7,970 nt of DNA from JAFGPJ01 sp964439135 (GCA_964439135.1 CAYTNN010000212.1:1-7970); one strand, 5' to 3'. Counted from the stretch's first letter, positions 1 through 6,078 are shown. Numbers and translations are program-made. Notes: a model not told the origin generated them from the letters alone.

Positions 1-75
1 GTCGACGGTCATCTCGAATGGCGCCCATTTAGTGATATGGTCGTCCGCTTCTCGGAACCATATCATTGGTGGTAA
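1..75 (+). CDS. Possible C-terminal end of an unidentified upstream gene (partial)
   Basis: Reading from base 1 gives 24 codons (VDGHLEWRPF...SEPYHWW) closed by TAA at 73-75. The residues look like an ordinary protein C-terminus, with no low-complexity or stop-rich character. The segment is too short for family assignment, and another frame stays open to about position 128, so this could be chance. If real, the gene ends about 230 bp before ffh and is not tightly coupled to it. Confidence 0.22.
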   Translation, partial: VDGHLEWRPFSDMVVRFSEPYHWW

Positions 76-304
76 TGCCAAAAATCGATCTCAACCGCTA
101 CTGTATTTCCGGCATTTCGCCTATTTTTAATGCTATGATTTCTTCACTTTATAACCTATAGGCCTTTGTGCCTCGCCAAAATACATCTGATAGATTTTAC
201 CCTTGCAAAGTTTGCTCCGGGTTTTTATACTATCTGGTTCGTCTAAATTATTGGGGTCCGATGCTCGATAATGGGGCATTTGGGGCCGAGAATAGGGATT
301 TTTA
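76..304. other. Intergenic region and leader upstream of ffh
   Basis: No convincing gene is seen here on either strand. A minus-strand frame of 93 codons (133-414) overlaps the start of ffh and has no recognisable protein character. I looked for an SRP RNA or a tRNA next to ffh and saw neither. The stretch carries a promoter-like pair at 203-231 and, just before the ffh start, four G-tracts at 253-256, 273-276, 282-285 and 295-297. Confidence 0.5.
203..231 (+). promoter_or_regulatory. Candidate sigma-70 promoter for ffh
   Basis: TTGCAA at 203-208 (a -35 with 4 of 6 consensus bases, TTG and the final A) is followed after exactly 17 bp by TATACT at 226-231 (a -10 with 5 of 6 matches). Transcription would start near 238, leaving a leader of about 70 nt before the ffh start at 308. 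This is the best-spaced pair upstream of the operon. It is called by eye without scoring, and sigma consensus in this phylum is not well defined. Confidence 0.5.
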
Positions 305-307
305 GTG

Positions 308-1738
308 ATGTTTGAGTCATTGACGGAAAAATTTAACTCGGTCTTCCGGTCGCTTTCCGGCCGGGGGAGAATTACCGAGGCGAACATCTCAGACGCCATG
401 CGAGAGGTCCGCAAGGCCCTCCTGGAGGCGGACGTCAGCTACAATGTTGTTAAGACATTCTGCAAGGACGTTACGCAGGCAGCCCTTGGTGCCGAGGTGA
501 TAAAGAGTCTTCATCCGGGCCAGGTAATGGTCAAAATCGTCAGCGACGAGCTGACCAAGTTGATGGGGCCGGTAGATAGCCGGATTTATTATATTTCGCC
601 CGGGCCTACCGTAATCATGTTGGCCGGTCTGCAGGGTGGCGGTAAAACCACAACCGCCGCTAAACTCGCCAAGTACATCCTCGCCAACGGCAAGAAGCCG
701 CTTTTGGTTGCCGACGATTTGCAAAGACCGGCTGCTATCGAGCAGTTGAAAGTTTTAGGCGAGCAGATAGGCATCGATGTTTACAGCGAAGAGAGCAAGA
801 ACGCCGTAAAGGTCGCGAAGAACGGCCTCAAATATGCCAGGCAGAACGGTCACGACGTGGTCGTCCTCGATACCGCGGGCCGGCTGCACATCGACCATGA
901 GATGATGGATGAGGTAGCCAACGTCGCGAAAGCGGTTACACCGCAGCAGATTTACCTGGTCTGCGATGCGATGACCGGCCAGGACGCCGTCAATTCGGCC
1001 AAAGAGTTTAACGAACGGCTTGAACTGGACGGCGTCATTTTGACCAAGCTGGACGGCGACGCACGCGGCGGAGCGGCCCTCAGCGTCAAAGCCGTTACCG
1101 GAAAGCCCATCAAGTTCATCGGTATCGGCGAAAAACTCGATAAGCTCGAAGAATTTCACCCCGACCGGATGGCAAGCCGAATCCTGGGGATGGGCGACGT
1201 CATAACGCTCGTCGAGAAGGCCCAGGAGCACTTCGAGGTTGAAGAAGCCCAGAAGATGCAGAAGAAAATGGCCAAGGGCAGTTTCGGCTTCGACGATTTC
1301 CTCAAGCAAATGCAGACCGTCAAGAAAATGGGCGGCATGAAAGATATGCTCAAAATGATGCCGGGAATGGGAGGCCAGCTCAAAGACATGGACCTCGATG
1401 GCGCTGAATTGACGCATATGGAAGCGATGGTGCATTCGATGACGCTAAAGGAGCGACGCGATCCGGACCTCATTGAATCGTCGAGACGAAGGCGGATTGC
1501 CGCCGGAGCGGGCGTTCAGGTCCAGGATGTTTCCGGCCTGGTCAAGACATTTAAACGCAGCAGGGATATGCTCAAAGCGATCAGCGGCGGAAGCTTCGGC
1601 GGGCTCAAGAGCCTGCTCTCGGGCGGATTCAATATGGGATCGTTGAGCCAGATGATGTCCAGCGGCAAAAAAATCAAACAGCGCTCGAAACGAAAAAGAG
1701 TCATAAAGCGGAGAGGTAAAATAAAGAAAAGACGATAA
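308..1738 (+). CDS. ffh: Signal recognition particle protein Ffh (SRP54 GTPase)
   Basis: Ffh binds SRP RNA and signal peptides emerging from the ribosome and, with the receptor FtsY, delivers ribosomes to the membrane translocon. All three domains are visible. The N domain has ALLEADV (37-43). The G domain has P-loop GLQGGGKTT (107-115), the insertion-box-side QRPAA (139-143), DTAGR (188-192), TKLDGD (246-251) and GIGEK (272-276), then the linker FHPDRMASRILGMGD. The M domain has a methionine-rich finger loop (MGGMKDMLKMMPGMGG) and the RNA-binding helix-turn-helix with MT (378-379), four consecutive arginines (393-396) and IAAGAG. At 476 residues it is close to or slightly longer than usual. 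The last 23 residues carry 16 Lys/Arg, an unusual tail. A GTG at 305 directly precedes the chosen ATG. AGGGA at 294-298 could serve either start, so 305 is possible. It is the first gene of the apparent operon. Confidence 0.97.
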   Translation: MFESLTEKFNSVFRSLSGRGRITEANISDAMREVRKALLEADVSYNVVKTFCKDVTQAALGAEVIKSLHPGQVMVKIVSDELTKLMGPVDSRIYYISPGPTVIMLAGLQGGGKTTTAAKLAKYILANGKKPLLVADDLQRPAAIEQLKVLGEQIGIDVYSEESKNAVKVAKNGLKYARQNGHDVVVLDTAGRLHIDHEMMDEVANVAKAVTPQQIYLVCDAMTGQDAVNSAKEFNERLELDGVILTKLDGDARGGAALSVKAVTGKPIKFIGIGEKLDKLEEFHPDRMASRILGMGDVITLVEKAQEHFEVEEAQKMQKKMAKGSFGFDDFLKQMQTVKKMGGMKDMLKMMPGMGGQLKDMDLDGAELTHMEAMVHSMTLKERRDPDLIESSRRRRIAAGAGVQVQDVSGLVKTFKRSRDMLKAISGGSFGGLKSLLSGGFNMGSLSQMMSSGKKIKQRSKRKRVIKRRGKIKKRR

Positions 1739-1746
1739 TGTTTAAT

Positions 1747-1770
1747 GTCATCCCCGCCCAGGCGGGAATT
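1747..1770. repeat. Intergenic hairpin repeat, copy 1 (GTCATyCC...GGAATT family)
   Basis: This 24-bp inverted repeat begins 9 nt after the ffh stop. GTCAT and GGAATT flank a stem (CCCGC paired with GCGGG) and a CCAG loop. Copy 2 at 6009-6032 shares 18 of 24 bases at the same spacing. One stem pair differs by a compensatory change (C-G here, T-A there) and the loop sequence differs. No T-run follows, so it is a poor classical intrinsic terminator, though it could cause partial termination or protect the ffh 3' end. The rest of the 125-bp gap to the next gene is AT-rich and shows only a weak promoter-like pair. Confidence 0.7.
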
Positions 1771-1863
1771 AAGCGTTAAATACCCAAATTTTATTTGTGG
1801 ATTATTGAAAAAGTTGTAATTATTTATCCCTCGAATTTTCCTGGGAACAGTAGAATAACAATT

Positions 1864-2178
1864 ATGAACAAAATTTCGATCGAACAGTATCTTGAAAAAG
1901 TCGCCCGGTTCTCCGGCAGCGATTACGGTAAGATGATAAGGGACCAGTTCGATGATTTACAGGGCGCCAGCGAGCTGGCCATGTTAGTCTCGCCGAGCTT
2001 AGAAGAACTGGAGCAGTTAAAAAAGGCGGTGGCGATCATGACCCCGACGGAAAAAGAGAATGCTGATACGCTGAACGACGAGCAGACCGAAAAACTTGCC
2101 GCCGACGCCCAGGTCGACCCGGCCAACCTGGCGATCTTCCTGAATGGTTACGCTTTACATTGTAAACGTGTTTCGTGA
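1864..2178 (+). CDS. Small acidic helical protein resembling a stand-alone SRP54 M domain
   Basis: This 104-residue protein has no family I can name with confidence. Laid against the M domain of the Ffh encoded just upstream, it is nearly collinear. YLEK (9-12) matches Ffh FLKQ, the distance to the MT pair is 50 residues here and 47 in Ffh, and the C-terminal MTPTEKENAD (59-68) ... LAADAQV (78-84) ... FLNGY (92-96) follows Ffh MTLKERRDPD ... IAAGAGV ... LVKTF without gaps. The Ffh arginine quartet is replaced by QTEK (74-77), IAAG becomes LAAD, and the finger-loop methionines are mostly absent, so canonical SRP-RNA and signal-peptide binding is not expected. No signal peptide or membrane segment is seen. 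ATG 1864 is chosen because an upstream in-frame TTG at 1795 would add residues unlike the rest. The Shine-Dalgarno is weak: GGGAA at 1843-1847 is too distant. The function is unknown. The gene is almost certainly real given its position, while the M-domain kinship is my inference. Confidence 0.75.
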   Translation: MNKISIEQYLEKVARFSGSDYGKMIRDQFDDLQGASELAMLVSPSLEELEQLKKAVAIMTPTEKENADTLNDEQTEKLAADAQVDPANLAIFLNGYALHCKRVS

Positions 2179-2198
2179 CTCGCACTGGGTAAGTCACG
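2174..2198 (+). promoter_or_regulatory. Hairpin across the stop codon of the small gene, upstream of rpsP
   Basis: CGTGACT (2174-2180) and AGTCACG (2192-2198) are perfect 7-bp arms around an 11-nt loop. The left arm contains the TGA stop (2176-2178) of the preceding gene. The hairpin is about 34 nt upstream of the rpsP start and is followed by an AT-rich stretch rather than a T-run. It could be an attenuator, an RNA-processing site or a translational control element for S16. Nothing in the sequence decides between these. Confidence 0.35.
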
Positions 2199-2232
2199 GA
2201 AATTGATTATATATTAAAGAAAGGAAAAAATT

Positions 2233-3102
2233 ATGTCAGTAAAATTGAGAATGACAAGGTTGGGCAGGCGGCATCGGCCGTTCTTTAGAATCAATGCAGT
2301 CGAATCCCGCACGCCTCGTGACGGCAGAATACTTGAAAAGCTGGGCCATTATGACCCGATTGAAAAGGACCCTGCAAAGCAGGTTGTCTTAAAACGCGAG
2401 CGGGTGGAGTTTTGGCTGGATAAAGGGGCGATACCAAGCGACGCCGTCTCGCAAATCCTGCTCCGCCATGGGATCAAACATAAATACGCGGAACAAAAAG
2501 AAGCTCGTCAGACAAAAGCCAAGGCCCTCGCCAGGGCCAAGGGCAAGCTGTTCAACAGTACCGAGAGAATAGCCGCTAAAAAAGAAGCTGAAGCGATAGA
2601 AGAAAAAGCCAAGGCAAAAACCGAAGAAAAAACCAAGGCAGAAGCAGAGGCTAAGGCCAAAGTAGAAGCCGAAGCTAAGGCCAAGGCAGATGCAGAAGCC
2701 AAAGCGGACGCCGACGCCACAGCCAGAGCAGACGCCGAAGCCAAGGCCAAGGCAGATGCAGAAGCTAAAGCCAAAGTAGAGGCAGAAGAAAAACCGGAGG
2801 CAGGGGCAGTAGAAGAGAAAACCGAAGCTGAACCTGAGCCTGAAAAAGCCGAACCCGAGACAGAAGCCAAGGCAGAAGAAACCAAACCCGAAGTAGCTGA
2901 GGAGAAAACCGAGGCCAAAGCCGAAGCTGTGGAAGAAAAAGCTGAAGCAGTAGAAGAAAAAGCTGAGGCCGAGGCCGAGCCTGAGCCTGAAAAGGCCGAA
3001 CCGGAAGCAGAAAAGAAAGCTGAAGCCAAGCCGGAAGCGAAAGCCGAGGTAGAACCTGAGGCCGATGCCGCCGAAGATAAACCCAAAGAGGAATCGGCTT
3101 AG
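2233..3102 (+). CDS. rpsP: Ribosomal protein bS16 with a long Ala/Glu/Lys-rich C-terminal extension
   Basis: S16 is an early-binding protein of the 30S subunit that contacts 16S rRNA. Residues 1 to about 83 are a complete S16 domain, with VKLRMTRLGRRHRPFFRI, DGR at 30-32, LGHYDP, and VEFWLDKGAIPSDAV. Ordinary bacterial S16 is about 80-90 residues, and this protein is 289. After a basic linker (about 84-115), residues 116-289 are low complexity. They hold about 61 Glu/Asp against 33 Lys/Arg (net near -28), with no aromatic, Cys, Met or Leu residue after F107 and L106. The first half is Ala/Lys/Glu/Asp and probably helical. The second half adds Pro-Glu repeats, and EPEPEKAEPE occurs at both 200-209 and 249-258. 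AAAGG at 2220-2224 sits 8 nt before the ATG. The gene lies between the small gene and trmD. Some other bacteria have shorter charged S16 tails, and the role of this one is unknown. Confidence 0.95.
   Translation: MSVKLRMTRLGRRHRPFFRINAVESRTPRDGRILEKLGHYDPIEKDPAKQVVLKRERVEFWLDKGAIPSDAVSQILLRHGIKHKYAEQKEARQTKAKALARAKGKLFNSTERIAAKKEAEAIEEKAKAKTEEKTKAEAEAKAKVEAEAKAKADAEAKADADATARADAEAKAKADAEAKAKVEAEEKPEAGAVEEKTEAEPEPEKAEPETEAKAEETKPEVAEEKTEAKAEAVEEKAEAVEEKAEAEAEPEPEKAEPEAEKKAEAKPEAKAEVEPEADAAEDKPKEESA
2677..2765 (+). repeat. Direct repeat inside the rpsP tail
   Basis: A 23-bp sequence beginning AAGGCCAAGGCAGATG occurs identically at 2677-2699 and 2743-2765, a 66-bp period equal to 22 codons. It encodes AKADAEA-type units. 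Exact nucleotide identity within a degenerate low-complexity tail points to recent duplication or slippage, so tail length probably varies between strains. Confidence 0.75.
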
Positions 3103-3124
3103 AGCTGATTAATAGGTAAGAGCG

Positions 3125-3808
3125 ATGAGGATAGATATTCTTACGCTTTTCCCGGATATGTTCGAATCGCCTTTGAGCTACTCGATTATCAAGAGGGCTC
3201 AGGACATCGGCCTTATCGAAATCGCACTAACCGATATACGGGATTTTTCCACAGACAACTATCGGAAGGTCGATGATAAACCGTATGGCGGCGGACCGGG
3301 AATGGTAATGATGCCCGGCCCCGTTTTCGACTGCTTCGAAAACGTCCAAAAGCTATCAGACGAAAAAGGCCGGGTCATCCTGCTTACACCGCAGGGACAG
3401 AAATTCGACCAGGCAAAAGCTTTGGAGTTGAGCGCCGAAAAACGCCTGATTTTTATCGCCGGCAAGTATGAAGGATTCGACGAGCGAATCCGCACGGGCC
3501 TGGGCGCCGAGCAAATCTCCATCGGCGACTATGTCCTGAGTGGCGGAGAATTGGCTGCGATGGTCATCATCGACGCGGTGGTCAGACTGCTGGAAGGGGC
3601 GCTCGGCGATGAAGACTCGGCCAAAGACGATTCATTCAGTGAAGGCCTTTTGGAATACCCGCACTATACAAGGCCGGAAGATTTTCGCGGGATGAAAGTC
3701 CCCGACATCCTTTTAAGTGGCGACCACGCCAAAATCGCCGAGTGGCGACGCCGACAGGCCCTCGAACGAACGAAAAATTGGCGGCCAGATCTATTGAAAG
3801 AGATCTAA
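3125..3808 (+). CDS. trmD: tRNA (guanine-37-N1)-methyltransferase TrmD
   Basis: TrmD uses SAM to methylate N1 of G37 next to the anticodon, which prevents +1 frameshifting. It is a SPOUT-fold, trefoil-knot enzyme that works as a dimer. At 227 residues it is near the usual family length. Visible motifs are DYRxFS-like DFSTDNYRKVDDKPYGGGPGM (ending at 60), LTPQGQ (87-92), KYEGFDERI (114-122), ISIGDYVLSGGELA (131-144), and DSFSEGLLEYPHYTRP. R154 and D169 fall at the same numbers as the key arginine and catalytic aspartate of characterised TrmD. The knot segment reads AGKYEG where most relatives have CG(R/H)YEG. The gene starts 22 bp after the rpsP stop, with a modest ribosome site (AGGTAAG) just upstream. 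Normally rimM lies between rpsP and trmD, but here there is no room for it. Confidence 0.97.
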   Translation: MRIDILTLFPDMFESPLSYSIIKRAQDIGLIEIALTDIRDFSTDNYRKVDDKPYGGGPGMVMMPGPVFDCFENVQKLSDEKGRVILLTPQGQKFDQAKALELSAEKRLIFIAGKYEGFDERIRTGLGAEQISIGDYVLSGGELAAMVIIDAVVRLLEGALGDEDSAKDDSFSEGLLEYPHYTRPEDFRGMKVPDILLSGDHAKIAEWRRRQALERTKNWRPDLLKEI

Positions 3809-3810
3809 AA

Positions 3811-3816
3811 AAGGAG
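3811..3816 (+). promoter_or_regulatory. Strong Shine-Dalgarno for the fusion gene
   Basis: AAGGAG lies 9 nt before the ATG at 3826, inside the 17-bp gap after the trmD stop. It is the best ribosome site among the + strand genes up to this point. It fixes the start and argues for efficient translation from the trmD transcript, because the gap leaves no space for a separate promoter. Confidence 0.8.
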
Positions 3817-3825
3817 AATTGATAA

Positions 3826-5865
3826 ATGAAAGAAAAGGAGCAAATACTGCCCGGCAAGCCGGGGCAGAAGCCCAGGGCAACATCGGAAGCGGCAAGGTCT
3901 CTGGGGCCGGTCCCCGACCTTGAAGAGCACGTAGACCCCGAGTGGTGGCGGCAGATTTTTAACGCCACGTATTTGAAAACCGACGGCGACGTTGTCGATG
4001 ACCCGCAACTGACCAGCAAAGAAGTGGATGTCTTTTGCGGGATTCTCAACCTGGCCCCGGCAGACAAAATTCTGGATCTGTGCTGCGGACAGGGTCGCAT
4101 ATCCCTTGAGATGGCCAGAAGGGGATTCAGCAACGTCGAAGGAGTCGACCGGTCACACTACCTGATCCAAAGGGGCAAAACCCAGGCGAAGAAGGAAGGA
4201 CTCAGCATAAAATTCAAAGAAGGCGACGCCCGAAAGCTGCGCTATGCGTCCGACACTTTCGACGTGGTCATGATTCTCGGCAACAGTTTCGGCTACTTCG
4301 AGACGGTCGAGGACGATATGCGAGTCATCAGGGAGGTCTTCCGGGTGCTCAAGCCCTGGGGAAAAGTGCTCATCGATGTCACCGACGGGGAATACCTCAG
4401 GAGAAAATTCCAGCCCCGCTCATGGGAATGGATAGACAAGAAGTTCTTTGTCTGCCGGGAAAGGTCTCTGTCTCTGGATAAGCAGCGCCTGATTTCGCGG
4501 GAAGTTGTCACGAACGTGGAAAAGGGCGTCGTTGCCGACCAGTTTTACGCAGAACGGCTGTATTCAAAAAAGAGCATCTCCGAGCTGCTCGAAAAGGCCG
4601 GTTTTGCCGATGTCACCGTCCACGGGCAGATCTCCGGCGGCTCTGCTCGCAATCAGGACCTGGGAATGATGGAACGACGAATCATCGTTACCAGCGTTGT
4701 GCGGAAAGACTGGATGCCGAGAAAGCGCAGAAAGGAATCCAAGAACGTGACAGTCCTGTTCGGCGATCCCCGCAAGCCGGACGTCTTAAAGCCGTTGTGC
4801 GTCTTCGACGATGACGACTTTTATACTATCGACCAGCTCAAGGATGCGCTGCGAGAGCTGGATGGCTATCGGTACTCGTATCTGAACAATCACGATACGC
4901 TCTTTAACGATCTGGTCAAGTTTGGCTCCAAAACGGATTTCGTCCTGAACCTTTGCGACGAGGGCTACAACAACGACCCCCGCAAGGAGCTGCACGTCCC
5001 ATCTATGCTGGAAATACTCAACATCCCCTATACCGGCGGCGGCCCCCAGTGCCTGGCCTTCTGCTACGACAAGTCGCTCGTTCGCGGAATCGCCAAGGAA
5101 ATGGATATCCCCGTGCCGGAAGCTTTCTTCATCAAACCCGAGGACAGCACGTTCGACCTGCCGATCGGATTTCCTGTTATCGTCAAGCCCAACTTCGGCG
5201 ATTCGAGCTTCGGCATAACTCAGCGAAGCGTCGCATACTCCATCGAGCAGCTTGTAAACGCGATCTCCGAAATCAGAGAGAAGTTCGGATACGAAAAGCC
5301 GGTTCTGGTCGAAGAATTTCTAACCGGCGAAGACTTCACCGTCGGTATCATCGGCAACCCACCCGAATCGTATACGGTTCTGCCCATAATTCAGGAAGAC
5401 TATTCAGCCTTGCCGCCCGAACTGCCAAGACTTTGCGGCTACGAAGCCAAGTGGATGCCCGATTCGCCCTACTGGCAAATCAAGTCGATCCCGGCTAATC
5501 TGCCGGACGATGTCGAGAAGTTCGTAGTCGAGTGCTGCCTGAAGCTCTTCGAGAGGCTCGAATGCAGAGACTACAGCCGGTTCGACTGGCGAATCGACTC
5601 CGAAGGCAATCCGAAGATTCTTGAGGTCAATCCGAATCCCGGCTGGTGCTGGGACGGGCACCTGGCAAAAATGTCAAAAATCGCCGGATTGTCCTATTCG
5701 CAGATGTTGGGAGAAATCCTGCACGCCGCCGAGGAGCGATTGAGTGCTCAGTCGCCGACCGACAAGGACTCGACAAACGGATCTCCCGGAAGAACGATAC
5801 AAAATATCCCGGAGAAAAACAGGAAAGTTGAATCGAATCAAAATTCCGTCTCCGGTAGGCAGTAA
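3826..5865 (+). CDS. Fusion of a class I SAM methyltransferase and a D-Ala-D-Ala-ligase-like ATP-grasp enzyme
   Basis: Residues about 40-293 form a Rossmann methyltransferase of the small-molecule (Methyltransf_11/25-like) type. They show the SAM-binding ILDLCCGQGR (82-91), acidic D108 after strand 2, GDARKL (133-138), FDVVMILGNSFGY (145-157) and RVLKPWGKVLIDV (173-185). After a basic linker (299-306), residues about 307-640 resemble D-alanine-D-alanine ligase. Visible are ATP-grasp KPNFGDSSFG (454-463), EEFLTGEDFTVG (496-507), and the metal and phosphate site R585, D587, E600, N602 in LEVNPNPG. Substrate-side features of true Ddl are missing: the N-terminal E-x-V-S region reads LFGDPRKPDVLKP, and NxxPGMTxxS is NPNPGWCWDGH. 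The reaction is therefore probably ATP-dependent joining of a carboxylate and an amine, with methylation of a substrate or product, but the substrates are unknown. Residues 641-679 are a polar, probably disordered tail. The protein is cytoplasmic, with no signal peptide or membrane span. It is likely co-transcribed with trmD. Confidence 0.9.
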   Translation: MKEKEQILPGKPGQKPRATSEAARSLGPVPDLEEHVDPEWWRQIFNATYLKTDGDVVDDPQLTSKEVDVFCGILNLAPADKILDLCCGQGRISLEMARRGFSNVEGVDRSHYLIQRGKTQAKKEGLSIKFKEGDARKLRYASDTFDVVMILGNSFGYFETVEDDMRVIREVFRVLKPWGKVLIDVTDGEYLRRKFQPRSWEWIDKKFFVCRERSLSLDKQRLISREVVTNVEKGVVADQFYAERLYSKKSISELLEKAGFADVTVHGQISGGSARNQDLGMMERRIIVTSVVRKDWMPRKRRKESKNVTVLFGDPRKPDVLKPLCVFDDDDFYTIDQLKDALRELDGYRYSYLNNHDTLFNDLVKFGSKTDFVLNLCDEGYNNDPRKELHVPSMLEILNIPYTGGGPQCLAFCYDKSLVRGIAKEMDIPVPEAFFIKPEDSTFDLPIGFPVIVKPNFGDSSFGITQRSVAYSIEQLVNAISEIREKFGYEKPVLVEEFLTGEDFTVGIIGNPPESYTVLPIIQEDYSALPPELPRLCGYEAKWMPDSPYWQIKSIPANLPDDVEKFVVECCLKLFERLECRDYSRFDWRIDSEGNPKILEVNPNPGWCWDGHLAKMSKIAGLSYSQMLGEILHAAEERLSAQSPTDKDSTNGSPGRTIQNIPEKNRKVESNQNSVSGRQ

Positions 5866-5900
5866 TTCCGCGTCGCCGAATGCGAATTAATAACCGAACG

Positions 5901-5921
5901 CCAGGATCGAGAGGTTCCTGG
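5901..5921. other. Short hairpin after the fusion gene
   Basis: CCAGGA (5901-5906) and TCCTGG (5916-5921) form a 6-bp stem with a 9-nt loop, 35 bp after the fusion stop. No T-run follows, so this is a weak candidate for transcript 3'-end formation. The remaining 5866-6078 interval has no gene I can support and no tRNA-like fold. Confidence 0.3.
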
Positions 5922-6008
5922 GTGAATCGAGAAATTGCGCGCGGATTTGCTCAAGAACAACGATGATAGTTGAGAGAGCTTTCGCGGACCGTTTTCTTCT
6001 GTCTCTCT

Positions 6009-6032
6009 GTCATTCCTGCGAAAGCAGGAATT
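6009..6032. repeat. Intergenic hairpin repeat, copy 2, between convergent genes
   Basis: ATTCCTGC (6012-6019), loop GAAA and GCAGGAAT (6024-6031) make a perfect 8-bp stem with a GNRA tetraloop, preceded by GTC. It matches copy 1 at 1747-1770 in 18 of 24 positions. It lies 143 bp past the fusion stop and 46 bp past the stop of the opposing gene, the expected place for a bidirectional transcription barrier, though neither side has a strong T-run. Repeats of the form GTCATTCCCGC...GCGGGAAT are common in many bacterial genomes, including the dRS3 type of Neisseria. Membership in a named family is not claimed. Confidence 0.75.
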
Positions 6033-6078
6033 CAAATCGCTATCGCATATGGATTGCGTATTGAGTCTTGAATGACAC

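Noticed and set aside
1..304. SRP RNA, tRNA or CRISPR array near ffh
   Set aside because: No conserved SRP RNA core, cloverleaf or regularly spaced repeats are visible here or in the other intergenic intervals.
755..1435. A 226-codon minus-strand open frame within ffh
   Set aside because: Ffh is unambiguous on the plus strand over this whole stretch, and the antisense product has no recognisable domain and no ribosome site of note.
1795..1863. N-terminal extension of the small gene from a TTG start
   Set aside because: The added residues do not continue the helical, charged character, TTG is a poor start with no ribosome site, and the M-domain-like alignment begins after ATG 1864.
1771..1863. 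A separate promoter for the small gene (TTGTGG at 1795 with an AT-rich -10 near 1817-1823)
   Set aside because: The -35 matches only three of six consensus bases and the -10 is ambiguous. The AT-rich spacer makes such matches likely by chance.
2508..3086. A 192-codon open frame on the minus strand opposite the rpsP tail, rich in Ser and Ala
   Set aside because: It is the mirror of the low-complexity GCC/GAA-rich S16 tail, has no protein-like motifs, and lies entirely inside a certain gene.
4953..5498. A 181-codon arginine-rich frame overlapping the ligase domain
   Set aside because: It is a frame shadow: the in-frame ligase has all ATP-grasp motifs across this interval, and the Arg/Gln-rich composition is typical of an out-of-frame reading.
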